This document shows, piece by piece, positions 1-10,288 of a stretch of 64,000 nt of DNA (position 1 is the first letter of the stretch; each line of letters begins with the position of its first letter). This stretch comes from Nocardioides dongkuii (lineage in GTDB: Bacteria; Actinomycetota; Actinomycetes; Propionibacteriales; Nocardioidaceae). Location: assembly GCF_014127485.1 (NCBI RefSeq), contig NZ_CP059903.1, forward strand, positions 558,001-622,000. The letters run 5' to 3'. Below the pieces are notes generated by a model. That model saw only the letters and a list, made by a program, of their open reading frames with translations, was not told the DNA's origin and did no database searches. The position numbers and the translations under genes were made by a program.

Positions 1-442
1 AGAGGACGCTGCCGAGGATCGGCACGGTGTTGTAGCTGAGCACCGGGATGCCGTAGGGGATGGCCAGGCAGGCGACGGTGACGGCCGCGAACGCGGCCGG
101 CGGGCCGGCGACGGTGCGCAGCGCCCGGTAGGCGAGGACGCCGACGGCGACGGTCGCGACCAGGAACGCGGCGCGCGCCGCCAGCACCAGGCCGCCCAGC
201 CCGAACAGCTGGTGCCAGAGCCAGACGAAGGGAGCGCCGTGGAGCGCCCCGAGCGACTGGGGGTTGAGCTCGTCGACCAGCGGCAGGTCGCCCTGCGCGA
301 TCCGCAGCTGGAGGGCCACCACGTAGCCGCCGTCGCCGGTGTCGATCCCGACCCGGATCCAGGCCGCGGCCCAGACGACGACCAGGACGCCGGCGGCCAG
401 GACGACGGCGCGCTCCAGCCGGGCCCGGCGCGTCGCGGTCAC
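1..442 (-). CDS. N-terminal part of a multi-pass membrane glycosyltransferase-like protein (runs off the left edge)
   Basis: The first 147 codons are visible, read leftwards from a GTG at 442. A hydrophobic helix at about residues 11-29 is followed by an outside loop containing DTGDGGY (about 34-40), then two or three more hydrophobic segments and a SYNT motif near the visible end. The 611-residue protein at 15507-17342 has the same plan (first helix, TDEGYY loop, repeated helices, PSYNS), so the two look like members of one GT-C-like family of polyprenyl-phosphate-sugar-dependent glycosyltransferases. The family assignment is inference from layout. No good Shine-Dalgarno precedes the GTG, and the gene lies just beyond a hairpin that follows ppa on the same strand. 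Confidence 0.6.
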   Translation of the reverse strand, partial: MTATRRARLERAVVLAAGVLVVVWAAAWIRVGIDTGDGGYVVALQLRIAQGDLPLVDELNPQSLGALHGAPFVWLWHQLFGLGGLVLAARAAFLVATVAVGVLAYRALRTVAGPPAAFAAVTVACLAIPYGIPVLSYNTVPILGSVL

Positions 443-455
443 GACCGGACCCTAC

Positions 456-475
456 AAGTCCCGGCTCGCGCCGGG
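456..475 (-). terminator. Hairpin between ppa and the membrane protein gene
   Basis: GTCCCGGC and GCCGGGAC form a perfect 8-bp stem around a 4-base loop, 25 bases after the ppa stop on the minus strand. It is followed by TTGTAGG rather than a clean U-run, so it may be a weak terminator or an intercistronic mRNA structure. Confidence 0.45.
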
Positions 476-500
476 ACCTGCTCCAGGTGCGAGTCCGGAC

Positions 501-1001
501 TTAGTGGATCGCGTCCGGGTTGTCCTTGAGGCGCTGGAACGACGCGCGGACCTCGGCCTCGGCCTCGGTGCGGCCGACCCACTCGGCACCCTCGACGGAC
601 TTCCCGGGCTCGAGGTCCTTGTAGACCTCGAAGAAGTGCTGGATCTCGAGCCGGTCGAACTTCGAGACGTGGCTGATGTCGCGCAGGTGCTCGAGGCGCG
701 GGTCGGTCGCCGGGACGCACAGGACCTTGTCGTCGCCGCCGGCCTCGTCGGTCATCCGGAACATGCCGATCGCGCGGCACTTGATCAGGCAGCCCGGGAA
801 CGTCGGCTCCTGGAGGATCACCATGGCGTCCAGCGGGTCGCCGTCCATGCCGAGGGTGTCCTCGATGTAGCCGTAGTCGGCGGGATACTGCGTCGAGGTG
901 AACAGGGTCCGGTCCAGGCGGATCCGCCCCGACGCGTGGTCGACCTCGTACTTGTTGCGCTGGCCCTTGGGGATCTCTACCAGCACGTCGAACTCCAGCA
1001 C
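501..1001 (-). CDS. ppa: Inorganic pyrophosphatase (family I, soluble)
   Basis: Hydrolyses pyrophosphate to two phosphates with Mg2+ in the cytoplasm, which pulls biosynthetic reactions forward. The product has 166 residues, the usual bacterial family I length. The signature DGDPLD is at residues 53-58, the active-site entry [11 protein letters not shown] at 11-21 and ADYGYIEDT at 41-49. The start is GTG, with GGAGGA five bases upstream. The gene is divergent from dacB, with about 100 bases between the start codons; the same pairing is known in M. tuberculosis (Rv3628c/Rv3627c). Nothing unusual is seen. Confidence 0.97.
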   Translation of the reverse strand: MLEFDVLVEIPKGQRNKYEVDHASGRIRLDRTLFTSTQYPADYGYIEDTLGMDGDPLDAMVILQEPTFPGCLIKCRAIGMFRMTDEAGGDDKVLCVPATDPRLEHLRDISHVSKFDRLEIQHFFEVYKDLEPGKSVEGAEWVGRTEAEAEVRASFQRLKDNPDAIH

Positions 1002-1103
1002 GTATTCCTCCGCCGTCCCGGCCCGGGCGGGCCGTGTGAAATGTCGAGTCCCGCGCAGTGTCCCTCACAATGGGCGCAACTGCGAAGTGAGGAAGGGGAC
1101 GGA

Positions 1104-2561
1104 GTGGTCCGACGTGACGCAGGCCACGGTGCGCGCACCGAGGCCGGACGGCTCCGCACCTGGCTCGCACTGCTCGTCGTCCTGGCGCTGACGACCGGGA
1201 TCGCGGCGACCTACCGCTACGACCTCGCCGACCGCTGGTTCCCCCGCGACCCCGCCGGACCGGTCGACCCGGCCGCGGTCGCGCCGCCGTCGGGGCTGGA
1301 CCTGCCCGCCCTGGTCGCCCCCTCCGCCGTCGCCGCCCCGGTCGCCGCCCGCCCGCCCGACGAGGCAGCGGTACGCCGGGCGCTGGCGCCGTACCTCCGC
1401 GACCGCGACCTCGGGCGCCACGTCCTCGCCGCCGTCGGCGGCCTGCGCGGCCCCGCGACGTACTCGCTGGGCGGGGGCACCGCGATCCCCGCCTCGACGA
1501 CCAAGCTGCTGACCGGGCTGGCCGCGCTCTCGGCGCTCGGTCCGACCCGGACCTTCGAGACCCGGGTGGTCCGGACCGGACGCCGGGTGGTGCTCGTCGG
1601 TGGGGGCGACCCGTTCCTCGCCTCCACGCCGCCGACCGCCGAGGACCCGGCCTGGCCGGCGCGCGCCGACGTCACCACGCTGGCCAAGCAGACCGCCCGC
1701 GCCCTGCTGGCCGACGGCGTCTCGTCGGTGCGGGTCGGGTACGACGACTCCCTCTTCACCGGGCCGGCGGTCAACCCGCACTGGCCGGCCGACTACCTCC
1801 CCGACGGCGTGGTCGCGCCGATCACGGCCCTGTGGGTCGACGAGGGCCGGCCGGCCACGGGCGTCGGCCGGGTCGAGGACCCCTCCCGGAGCGCGGGCCA
1901 GGTGTTCGCGGCCGCCCTGCGCGACTCGGGGATCACCACGGTGGGCGACCCCGGGACGGCGACCGCCCCCGCCGGCGCGACGCCGGTCGCCGAGGTGCGG
2001 TCGGCGCCGCTGGACCAGATCGTCGAGCAGTCCCTGCTGGTCAGCGACAACGAGGCCACCGAGGTGCTGCTGCGCCACGTGGGGCTCGCCGCCGGGGGCG
2101 AGGCGAGCTCCGCCGCGGGCGGCCGCGGGGTGCGGGAGGTGCTGCGCGATCTCGGCGTCCCCGTGACCGGCCTGGTGCTCCACGACGGCAGCGGCCTGTC
2201 CCGGGAGAACCGGATCGCCCCGGCGACCCTGCTCGGCGTGCTCCGGCAGGCCGCGACCGGGTCGCCCGCGCTGCGCTCCGTGCTCGGCGGCCTGCCCGTC
2301 GCGGCGTTCAGCGGCTCGCTGGCCGGCCGGTTCGACCAGGGGGCGCCCGAGGGGCGCGGCCGGGTGCGCGCCAAGACCGGCACCCTCACCGGCGTCAGCA
2401 GCCTGGCCGGCATCGCGACCTCCGTCGACGGCACCCCGATGCTCTTCGTGCTGATGGCCGACCGGATCCGCCCCGAGAACACCCTGGACGCCCGCGCCGC
2501 GATCGACGGCGCCGCCGCGGCGCTGGGCGCCTGTGCGTGCGCGGGTACGGTCGTGCCATGA
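1104..2561 (+). CDS. dacB: D-alanyl-D-alanine carboxypeptidase/endopeptidase (PBP4, peptidase family S13)
   Basis: Trims or cleaves peptidoglycan stem peptides outside the membrane. The 485-residue product has an N-terminal membrane anchor (about 19-36), a Pro/Ala-rich spacer to about 95, then the three penicillin-binding motifs: STTK at 131-134 (nucleophile Ser131), SDN at 314-316 and KTG at 424-426. The GTG at 1104 was chosen because GGAAGGGGACGGA sits just upstream; the open frame extends much further back but without a better start. Its stop overlaps the ATG of the next gene by four bases (ATGA), so the two may be translationally coupled. Confidence 0.93.
   Translation: MVRRDAGHGARTEAGRLRTWLALLVVLALTTGIAATYRYDLADRWFPRDPAGPVDPAAVAPPSGLDLPALVAPSAVAAPVAARPPDEAAVRRALAPYLRDRDLGRHVLAAVGGLRGPATYSLGGGTAIPASTTKLLTGLAALSALGPTRTFETRVVRTGRRVVLVGGGDPFLASTPPTAEDPAWPARADVTTLAKQTARALLADGVSSVRVGYDDSLFTGPAVNPHWPADYLPDGVVAPITALWVDEGRPATGVGRVEDPSRSAGQVFAAALRDSGITTVGDPGTATAPAGATPVAEVRSAPLDQIVEQSLLVSDNEATEVLLRHVGLAAGGEASSAAGGRGVREVLRDLGVPVTGLVLHDGSGLSRENRIAPATLLGVLRQAATGSPALRSVLGGLPVAAFSGSLAGRFDQGAPEGRGRVRAKTGTLTGVSSLAGIATSVDGTPMLFVLMADRIRPENTLDARAAIDGAAAALGACACAGTVVP
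2546..2551 (+). promoter_or_regulatory. -10 element TACGGT before the metalloprotease gene
   Basis: TACGGT lies six bases before the ATG at 2558, inside the dacB 3' end, and no Shine-Dalgarno is visible. It fits the recurring arrangement TANNNT-N6-8-start seen across this window and suggests a secondary leaderless transcript. Confidence 0.45.
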
Positions 2562-3586
2562 CGCGGGAGATGGTGGACTGGGACCTCGCTGTACGGATCG
2601 CCTCCGGGATCGCCGGGGACGGCCCGACGGTCTCCCGGGACGAGGCGGCAGAGGCCGTCGAGGAGCTGCGGGCCGGCGCGAACCGGTCGACCGGCCTGGT
2701 GCGCGAGTTCACCGGGCTCGACGCGCCCGACGGCACCGCCCCCGTGCTGGTGGTCGACCGCCCCGGCTGGGTGCAGGCGAACGCGGACGGCTTCCGCACG
2801 GTGCTGGGTCCGCTGGTCGACACCCTCATCGACAAGAAGCCGCCGTCCGCGTTCGCGCTCGCCGTCGGCTCCAAGGTGACCGGCGCGGAGGTCGGCGGCC
2901 TGCTGGGGTTCCTCTCCAGCAAGGTCCTCGGCCAGTTCGACCCCTTCCACGACCCCTACGGCCGGCTGCTCCTGGTCGCCCCCAACATCGTCCACGTCGA
3001 GCGCGAGATCGGCGCCGTGCCCCGCGACTTCCGGCTCTGGGTCTGCCTGCACGAGGAGACCCACCGGGTCCAGTTCACCGCCGTGCCGTGGATGCGCGAC
3101 CACCTCTTCTCCGAGGTGCGCGCCATGGCCGAGACCGTCGAGTCCTCCTCGCTCCTCGACGACGGGCTCTCCCGGGTGACCGACGCGATGCGCTCGGGCG
3201 CCCGCGGCGGCAGCCTCGTGGAGCTGCTCAGCTCTCCCGAGCAGCGCGAGATCCTCGACCGGGTCACCGGGATGATGTCGTTGCTCGAGGGCCACGCCGA
3301 CGTCGTCATGGACGGCGTCGGGCCGAGCGTGATCCCCACCGTCGCCGCGATCCGCGAGCGGTTCAACGAGCGCCGCAAGGGCGTCGGCACCCTGGACCGC
3401 CTGCTCCGGCGGGTGCTCGGGATCGACGCGAAGATGGCGCAGTACCGCGACGGCGCCCGCTTCGTCCGGGCCGTGGTCGACAAGGTGGGGATGGCGGAGT
3501 TCAACGCGGTCTGGGAGCGGCCGGAGAACCTGCCGTCCAAGGACGAGGTCGCCGACCCGGAGACGTGGGTACGCCGGGTCCTCTGA
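2558..3586 (+). CDS. Zinc-dependent metalloprotease-like protein (DUF2342 / 'F420 biosynthesis-associated' family)
   Basis: The 342-residue product carries the zinc metallopeptidase motif HEETH at 165-169. It matches the conserved actinobacterial family found between dacB and tilS (Rv3626c position in M. tuberculosis). That family is labelled zinc-dependent metalloprotease or coenzyme-F420-associated by phylogenetic profile; I know of no demonstrated substrate. No signal peptide is visible, so it is probably cytoplasmic. The region from 30 to 345 is mostly helical in character. The ATG overlaps the dacB stop (ATGA), and tilS starts seven bases after its stop. Confidence 0.88.
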   Translation: MTREMVDWDLAVRIASGIAGDGPTVSRDEAAEAVEELRAGANRSTGLVREFTGLDAPDGTAPVLVVDRPGWVQANADGFRTVLGPLVDTLIDKKPPSAFALAVGSKVTGAEVGGLLGFLSSKVLGQFDPFHDPYGRLLLVAPNIVHVEREIGAVPRDFRLWVCLHEETHRVQFTAVPWMRDHLFSEVRAMAETVESSSLLDDGLSRVTDAMRSGARGGSLVELLSSPEQREILDRVTGMMSLLEGHADVVMDGVGPSVIPTVAAIRERFNERRKGVGTLDRLLRRVLGIDAKMAQYRDGARFVRAVVDKVGMAEFNAVWERPENLPSKDEVADPETWVRRVL

Positions 3587-3593
3587 GGTCGCC

Positions 3594-4577
3594 GTGAGCC
3601 TGCACCCCTCGGTCGCCGCCGTCCGGCTCGCCGTCCGCCGGTCGCTCGCCGACCTCGACCGCGGCCGCACGGTGCTGGTCGCCTGCTCCGGCGGCGCGGA
3701 CTCGCTGGCGCTGCTCGCGGCGTCCGTCGTCGAGGGCCACCGCGCCGGGCTCCGGGTGGTGGGCGCGACCGTCGACCACGGGCTGCAGTCCGGCTCCGCC
3801 GCGCACGCGACGCTGGTGGTCGACCAGATGGCCGGCCTCGGCGTCGACGAGACGATGGCCGCGCGGGTCCAGGTCGAGGACGGCGGCCTCGGCCCGGAGG
3901 CGGCCGCCCGCCGCGCGCGGTACGCCGTGCTCGAGGAGATGGGTCGGCACCTCGACGCCGCCGCGGTGCTCCTCGGCCACACCCGCGACGACCAGGCGGA
4001 GACCGTGCTGATGGGGCTCGCCCGCGGGTCCGGCGGCCGGTCGCTGGCCGGGATGCGCCGCTCCTTCGACCGGTACCGCCGGCCGCTGCTCGACGTCTCG
4101 CGGGTCGACACCGAGACCGCGTGCCAGGTCGAGGGCCTCCGGTTCTGGCAGGACCCGCACAACACCGACCCGGCGTACACCCGGGCCCGGGTGCGGCACG
4201 TCGTGCTGCCGGTGCTCGAGGAGCACCTCGGCCCGGGGGTCGCGGCGACGCTGGCGCGCACCGCCGACCAGCTGCGCGTGGACATGGACCTGCTCGACGA
4301 CCTCGCCGAGGCCGCGCACGCGCGGCTCGCGGACCCGGTGGACGGCGCGCTGCCGGTGGCCGGGCTGGCCGCGGAGCCGGACGCCGTACGCCGCCGGGTG
4401 CTGCGGCTCGCCGCGCTGGCGGCGGGCTCGCCGGCCTCCGAGCTCTTCCACGAGCACGTCCGCGGCCTCGACGCGCTGGTCACCGACTGGCACGGGCAGC
4501 GGTGGGTCGACCTGCCCGGGCACGTGCGCGGGCAGCGGTCGGGAGGGGTGCTCCGGGTCGCGAGGCACGCCCCCTAG
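3594..4577 (+). CDS. tilS: tRNA(Ile)-lysidine synthase
   Basis: Modifies C34 of the CAU-anticodon tRNA-Ile to lysidine using ATP and lysine, so the tRNA reads AUA codons. The 327-residue product has the PP-loop SGGADS at 32-37, the VDHGL motif shortly after, and GHTRDDQAET, which is typical of TilS. The C-terminal domain is short, as usual in Actinobacteria. The GTG at 3594 follows the metalloprotease stop by seven bases. The TAG stop (4575-4577) doubles as the first half of a -10 hexamer for hpt. Confidence 0.95.
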   Translation: MSLHPSVAAVRLAVRRSLADLDRGRTVLVACSGGADSLALLAASVVEGHRAGLRVVGATVDHGLQSGSAAHATLVVDQMAGLGVDETMAARVQVEDGGLGPEAAARRARYAVLEEMGRHLDAAAVLLGHTRDDQAETVLMGLARGSGGRSLAGMRRSFDRYRRPLLDVSRVDTETACQVEGLRFWQDPHNTDPAYTRARVRHVVLPVLEEHLGPGVAATLARTADQLRVDMDLLDDLAEAAHARLADPVDGALPVAGLAAEPDAVRRRVLRLAALAAGSPASELFHEHVRGLDALVTDWHGQRWVDLPGHVRGQRSGGVLRVARHAP

Positions 4578-4580
4578 GCT
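4575..4580 (+). promoter_or_regulatory. -10 element TAGGCT for leaderless hpt
   Basis: TAGGCT begins with the TAG stop codon of tilS. It is followed by a 7-base spacer and the hpt ATG at 4588, and no Shine-Dalgarno is present, so transcription is predicted to start at or next to the A of the ATG. Confidence 0.55.
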
Positions 4581-4587
4581 GAGCGTC

Positions 4588-5139
4588 ATGGACGCAGCCC
4601 ACGTCGAGGACGACCTCGTGAACGTGCTCTTCACCGAGGCCCAGATCCAGGAGCGGATCGGCGAGCTGGCCCGCCAGATCGAGATCGACTACGAGGGCAA
4701 GGACGTCCTCATCGTCGGCATCCTGCGCGGCGCGGTGATGGTGATGGCCGACATGGCCCGCGCGTTCACCCGGCACGTCGAGATGGACTGGATGGCGGTC
4801 ACGTCGTACGGCTCGGGCACCAAGTCCAGCGGCGTCGTGCGGATCCTCAAGGACCTCGACACCGACATCTCCGGACGGCACGTGATCATCGTCGACGAGA
4901 TCATCGACACCGGCCTCACGCTGTCCTGGCTGACCTCCAACCTCTCCTCTCGCAACCCGGCGAGCGTCGAGATCTGCACGCTGCTGCGCAAGCCGGAGGC
5001 GCTCCAGATGCCGGTCGACGTCAAGTACGTCGGCTGGGACATCCCCAACGAGTTCGTCGTCGGCTACGGCCTCGACTACCGCGAGCGGTACCGGAACCTG
5101 CGCGACATCGGCACCCTCGCCCCGCACGTCTACTCCTGA
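4588..5139 (+). CDS. hpt: Hypoxanthine (guanine) phosphoribosyltransferase
   Basis: Purine salvage: transfers the phosphoribosyl group of PRPP to hypoxanthine or guanine, giving IMP or GMP. The 183-residue product has the PRPP-binding signature VIIVDEIIDTG at 99-109 and the flexible-loop SYGSGTKSSG at 73-82. Its length is normal for the bacterial enzyme. It stands between tilS and ftsH, the conserved actinobacterial order. The ATG at 4588 lacks a Shine-Dalgarno but has a -10 hexamer seven bases upstream, consistent with a leaderless mRNA. Confidence 0.96.
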   Translation: MDAAHVEDDLVNVLFTEAQIQERIGELARQIEIDYEGKDVLIVGILRGAVMVMADMARAFTRHVEMDWMAVTSYGSGTKSSGVVRILKDLDTDISGRHVIIVDEIIDTGLTLSWLTSNLSSRNPASVEICTLLRKPEALQMPVDVKYVGWDIPNEFVVGYGLDYRERYRNLRDIGTLAPHVYS

Positions 5140-5196
5140 CTCCCCGGGTCCTCGCGCGACCGGTCCGGTGAGAGGATCGTGATTGCCCGCGACGTG

Positions 5197-5202
5197 TACC
5201 GT
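5197..5202 (+). promoter_or_regulatory. Possible -10 element for ftsH
   Basis: TACCGT in the 98-base hpt-ftsH gap would give a 5' UTR of about 30 bases carrying GGAAGAGGA before the ftsH GTG. No convincing -35 hexamer is seen. Confidence 0.35.
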
Positions 5203-5237
5203 CGTGTGTTCAGGCTTGCCCCAGTCGGAAGAGGACA

Positions 5238-7304
<2,067 letters not shown>

Positions 7305-7306
7305 GC

Positions 7307-7927
7307 GTGACCGACCCGATCTCGCGTGCCGAACGGCCCGCGGACCAGATCCCCCCGTTCGACCAGGCGCGGGCGGAGGCGGCCGTGCGCGAGCTGCTCG
7401 CCGCGATCGGCGAGGACCCCGAGCGGGAGGGCCTGCGGGAGACCCCTGCCCGGGTCGCCCGGGCGTACGCCGAGGTCACGGCCGGCCTGCGGATGTCCGC
7501 CGAGGACGTGCTCACCACCACCTTCGACATCGGGCACGAGGAGATGGTGCTGGTCCGCGACATCGAGCTGTGGTCGATGTGCGAGCACCACCTGGTGCCG
7601 TTCACGGGCGTGGCGCACGTCGGCTACATCCCTGCGGAGTCCGGCAAGATCACCGGCCTGTCCAAGCTGGCCCGCCTCGTCGACGTCTACGCCCGCCGCC
7701 CGCAGGTGCAGGAGCGGCTGACCACCCAGGTGGCCGACTCCTTGATGAGGATCCTCGAGGCCCGCGGGGTCGTCGTCGTCATCGAGGCCGAGCACCTGTG
7801 CATGACCATGCGCGGGGTCCGCAAGGCGGGCGCGCGCACGGTCACCTCGGCGGTCCGCGGGTCGTTCCTCTCCGACCCGGCCACCCGGGCCGAGGCGATG
7901 GCCCTGATCCACAGCCCGCGGCGCTGA
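7307..7927 (+). CDS. folE: GTP cyclohydrolase I
   Basis: First step of folate synthesis: GTP to 7,8-dihydroneopterin triphosphate. The 206-residue product has the zinc ligands in CEHH (Cys92, His95) and HLC (Cys165), and the family motifs GHEEMV and [10 protein letters not shown]. The GTG start lies two bases after the ftsH stop, with GGAG upstream. It is the first gene of the compact set folE-folP-folB-folK. The first about 25 residues are a variable extension. Confidence 0.96.
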   Translation: MTDPISRAERPADQIPPFDQARAEAAVRELLAAIGEDPEREGLRETPARVARAYAEVTAGLRMSAEDVLTTTFDIGHEEMVLVRDIELWSMCEHHLVPFTGVAHVGYIPAESGKITGLSKLARLVDVYARRPQVQERLTTQVADSLMRILEARGVVVVIEAEHLCMTMRGVRKAGARTVTSAVRGSFLSDPATRAEAMALIHSPRR

Positions 7928-7937
7928 GGCGCCCCGG

Positions 7938-7943
7938 TAGCGT
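7938..7943 (+). promoter_or_regulatory. -10 element TAGCGT for leaderless folP
   Basis: TAGCGT in the 23-base folE-folP gap is followed by exactly seven bases and the folP GTG at 7951. No Shine-Dalgarno is present. This suggests an internal promoter giving a leaderless folP-folB-folK message. Confidence 0.5.
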
Positions 7944-7950
7944 CGGGCAC

Positions 7951-8826
7951 GTGGAGCTGCTGCGGCCGGCCGGCCGGCCCCGGGTGATGGGGGTCGTGAA
8001 CGTCACCCCCGACTCGTTCTCCGACGGCGGGCGCTTCCTGAGCACCGACGCGGCCGTCGCGCACGGCCACCGGCTGCTCGCCGACGGCGCCGACATCCTC
8101 GACATCGGCGGCGAGTCGACGCGCCCCGGCGCGACCCGGCCCGTGGTGTCCGAGGAGCTCGACCGGGTGGTGCCGGTGATCCGGGAGCTCGCGGCGGCGG
8201 GGGCGGTGGTCTCGGTCGACACGATGCGCGCCGAGGTCGCGGAGGCGGCCCTCGAGGCGGGGGCCACGCTGGTCAACGACGTCTCCGGCGGTCTCGCGGA
8301 CCCGCGGATGCTGCCGGCGGTCGCCGCGTACGGCGCGCCGTACGTCGCGATGCACTGGCGGGCGCACAGCGACCACATGACCGACTTCGCGACGTACGAC
8401 GGCCCGGGCGGCGTGGTCGCGACGGTGCGCGGCGAGCTCGCCGCCCGCGTGGACGCCATGCTGGCCGCGGGGATCGCCGCCGACCGGATCGTGCTCGACC
8501 CCGGGCTCGGGTTCGCCAAGCGCGGCGAGCACAACTGGCAGCTGCTCGCCGACCTCGCGCCGCTGCAGGAGCTCGGGTTCCCGCTGCTGGTCGGCGCGAG
8601 CCGCAAGAGCTTCCTCGGGACGCTGCTCAGCGGGCCGGACGGCTCGCCACGGGCCGTGGAGGAGCGGGAGCACGCGCACGCCGCGGTCAGCGCCCACCTC
8701 GCCCGCGCCGGGGTCTGGGGCCTGCGCGTGCACGACGTCCGCGCCACCCGCGACGCGCTGGCCGTCACCGCCGCGCTCGCCCGCCACACGACCGCAGAGC
8801 GGTCCCGACAGAGGAGTGAGGCATGA
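7951..8826 (+). CDS. folP: Dihydropteroate synthase
   Basis: Condenses dihydropterin pyrophosphate with p-aminobenzoate; the target of sulfonamides. The 291-residue TIM-barrel product has MGVVNVTPDSFSDGG near the N-terminus, DIGGESTRPGA, NDVSGG, DPGLGFAK and the sulfa-binding GASRKSFLG. A GTG at 7951 is preferred over upstream in-frame starts because of the -10 hexamer placed seven bases before it. The stop overlaps the folB ATG (ATGA). Confidence 0.95.
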   Translation: MELLRPAGRPRVMGVVNVTPDSFSDGGRFLSTDAAVAHGHRLLADGADILDIGGESTRPGATRPVVSEELDRVVPVIRELAAAGAVVSVDTMRAEVAEAALEAGATLVNDVSGGLADPRMLPAVAAYGAPYVAMHWRAHSDHMTDFATYDGPGGVVATVRGELAARVDAMLAAGIAADRIVLDPGLGFAKRGEHNWQLLADLAPLQELGFPLLVGASRKSFLGTLLSGPDGSPRAVEEREHAHAAVSAHLARAGVWGLRVHDVRATRDALAVTAALARHTTAERSRQRSEA

Positions 8827-9191
8827 GCGACGAGCTCGCCGTCCTGGGCATCGAGTGCTTCGCCCACCACGGGGTCTTCGACTTCGAGCGGCGCGAGGGG
8901 CAGCCCTTCCTGGTCGACCTCGTGCTGGGCCTCGACACCGCTCCCGCGGCGGCCTCGGACGACTTGCAACAGACCGTCGACTACGGAAGTCTCGTGGCCG
9001 CGGTGAAGACTGCCGTGGAGCAGGATCCGGTGGACCTGATCGAGACCCTGGCGCAACGGATCGCGGACGTCTGCCTCGTGGACCCCCGGGTCCACTGGGC
9101 GAGGGTCACGGTCCACAAACCGGATGCACCCATCGAGGCGACGTTCCACGACGTCGCCCTGACGATCACGCGAAGGACCGAACGTGACTGA
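8823..9191 (+). CDS. folB: Dihydroneopterin aldolase
   Basis: Converts 7,8-dihydroneopterin to 6-hydroxymethyl-7,8-dihydropterin and glycolaldehyde. The 122-residue product starts LAVLGIECFAHHGVFDFE, the family N-terminus with the catalytic-site Glu. It contains VDYGSL and ends in the KP-DAPIEA region typical of FolB. A strong ribosome site (GAGGAGTGAGG) precedes the ATG. The ATG overlaps the folP stop, and the 3' end overlaps folK by eight bases, which indicates a tightly coupled operon. Confidence 0.95.
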   Translation: MSDELAVLGIECFAHHGVFDFERREGQPFLVDLVLGLDTAPAAASDDLQQTVDYGSLVAAVKTAVEQDPVDLIETLAQRIADVCLVDPRVHWARVTVHKPDAPIEATFHDVALTITRRTERD

Positions 9192-9756
9192 GACCCCCAA
9201 CCCGCACATCGTCGACGCCGACACCCTCACCGGTGAGATGCGGCCGATCCGCCGCGCGGTGTTGGCACTGGGGTCGAACCTCGGGGAGCGGATGACCGCG
9301 CTCCAGGGAGCGGTCAACGCCCTCGCCGACACCCCCGACGTCTGGGTGACCGCGGTGTCGCCGGTCTACGAGACCGAGCCCGTGGACAGCCCGGCCGGCG
9401 CCAAGACCTACCTCAACGCCGTCGTGCTCATCGACACGACGCTCGCCGCGACCCGGCTGATGGACCGGGCCCTGGCCATCGAGGACGCCTTCGACCGCGA
9501 GCGTCCCGAGGGGGTGGCGAACGCGCCCCGCACGCTCGACGTCGACCTGGTCGTCGTCGGTGACCGCCGCAGCGACGAGGACCACCTCCGGCTGCCGCAC
9601 CCGCGGGCAGGGGAGCGGGCGTTCGTGCTGAAGCCGTGGTTCGACCTCGAGCCGGACGCCGAGCTCCCCGGGCGGGGCCCCATCGCCGAGCTGCTCGCCG
9701 AGATCGGCACCGACGGCCTGGTGCTGCGGGACGACCTGAAGCTCGAGGTCGAGTGA
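9184..9756 (+). CDS. folK: 2-amino-4-hydroxy-6-hydroxymethyldihydropteridine pyrophosphokinase
   Basis: Transfers pyrophosphate from ATP to the pterin, supplying the FolP substrate. The 190-residue product has ALGSNLGER near residues 28-36, the motif SPVYETEPV, and RTLDVDLVVVGDR with the metal-binding Asp residues. An extra about 22 residues precede the conserved start; AAGGA upstream of the GTG at 9184 supports this start, but a start closer to the family N-terminus is possible. It completes the folE-P-B-K set. Confidence 0.94.
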   Translation: MTETPNPHIVDADTLTGEMRPIRRAVLALGSNLGERMTALQGAVNALADTPDVWVTAVSPVYETEPVDSPAGAKTYLNAVVLIDTTLAATRLMDRALAIEDAFDRERPEGVANAPRTLDVDLVVVGDRRSDEDHLRLPHPRAGERAFVLKPWFDLEPDAELPGRGPIAELLAEIGTDGLVLRDDLKLEVE

Positions 9757-9763
9757 CCCGCCG

Positions 9764-10279
9764 GTGAGCCGGTTCCCCGAACCGCCGCCGGACGACCCGG
9801 ACGAGCCCAGCGAGGAGCCCGGCGAGGGCCGGCTGCGGCCCACGTCGCCCGCCGTCCTCGCCGCGTGCGCGGTGGTCGGGCTGGTCGGCGGCTGGTCGGT
9901 CCGCCCGGTCGCGGAGGCGCTCGGCGGCACCGCGCCGGTCGTCGCCTGGATCCAGCCGGTCTCCCTCGCGGTGGTCGCCGCGATCGTCGGCACCGCCGCC
10001 TGGTCGACCTGGCGCCAGCTCCAGGTGCGCCGCGAGCGGCTCGAGCCGCAGCGGGCGCTGAACCGGCTCGCCCTGGCCCGCGCGAGCGCCTACACCGGCG
10101 CCCTGGTGGCGGGCGGCTACGGCGGGTACGCCGTCAGCTGGCTCGGCCTGGCCGCGGGCCTGGCCGACGAGCGCGCGCTCCGCTCGGGGCTGGCGGCGGT
10201 GGCCGGGATCGCGGTGGTCGTCGGCGCGTTGCTCCTCGAGCGCGCGTGTCGCGTCCGATCCGACGACCCGGAGCCCTAG
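9764..10279 (+). CDS. DUF3180 membrane protein
   Basis: 171 residues: an acidic, Pro-rich N-terminal tail of about 25 residues, then four hydrophobic segments (about 30-48, 60-80, 108-128 and 140-160), with the conserved basic linker QLQVRRERLEPQRALNRLAL between helices 2 and 3. This small four-helix family sits directly after folK in many Actinobacteria (Rv3605c position). Its function is not known to me. The GTG start lacks an obvious Shine-Dalgarno. Its TAG stop forms the first half of a -10 hexamer for the next gene. Confidence 0.85.
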   Translation: MSRFPEPPPDDPDEPSEEPGEGRLRPTSPAVLAACAVVGLVGGWSVRPVAEALGGTAPVVAWIQPVSLAVVAAIVGTAAWSTWRQLQVRRERLEPQRALNRLALARASAYTGALVAGGYGGYAVSWLGLAAGLADERALRSGLAAVAGIAVVVGALLLERACRVRSDDPEP

Positions 10280-10282
10280 CCT
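10277..10282 (+). promoter_or_regulatory. -10 element TAGCCT, overlapping the DUF3180 stop
   Basis: TAGCCT includes the TAG stop of the DUF3180 gene and is followed by six bases and the ATG at 10289; no Shine-Dalgarno is seen, so a leaderless start is likely. Confidence 0.5.
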
Positions 10283-10288
10283 GCTCCC

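Noticed and set aside
1793..4483. 896-codon minus-strand frame across dacB, metalloprotease and tilS
   Set aside because: It spans three recognised plus-strand genes, is Ser/Arg/Ala-rich and has no recognisable domain.
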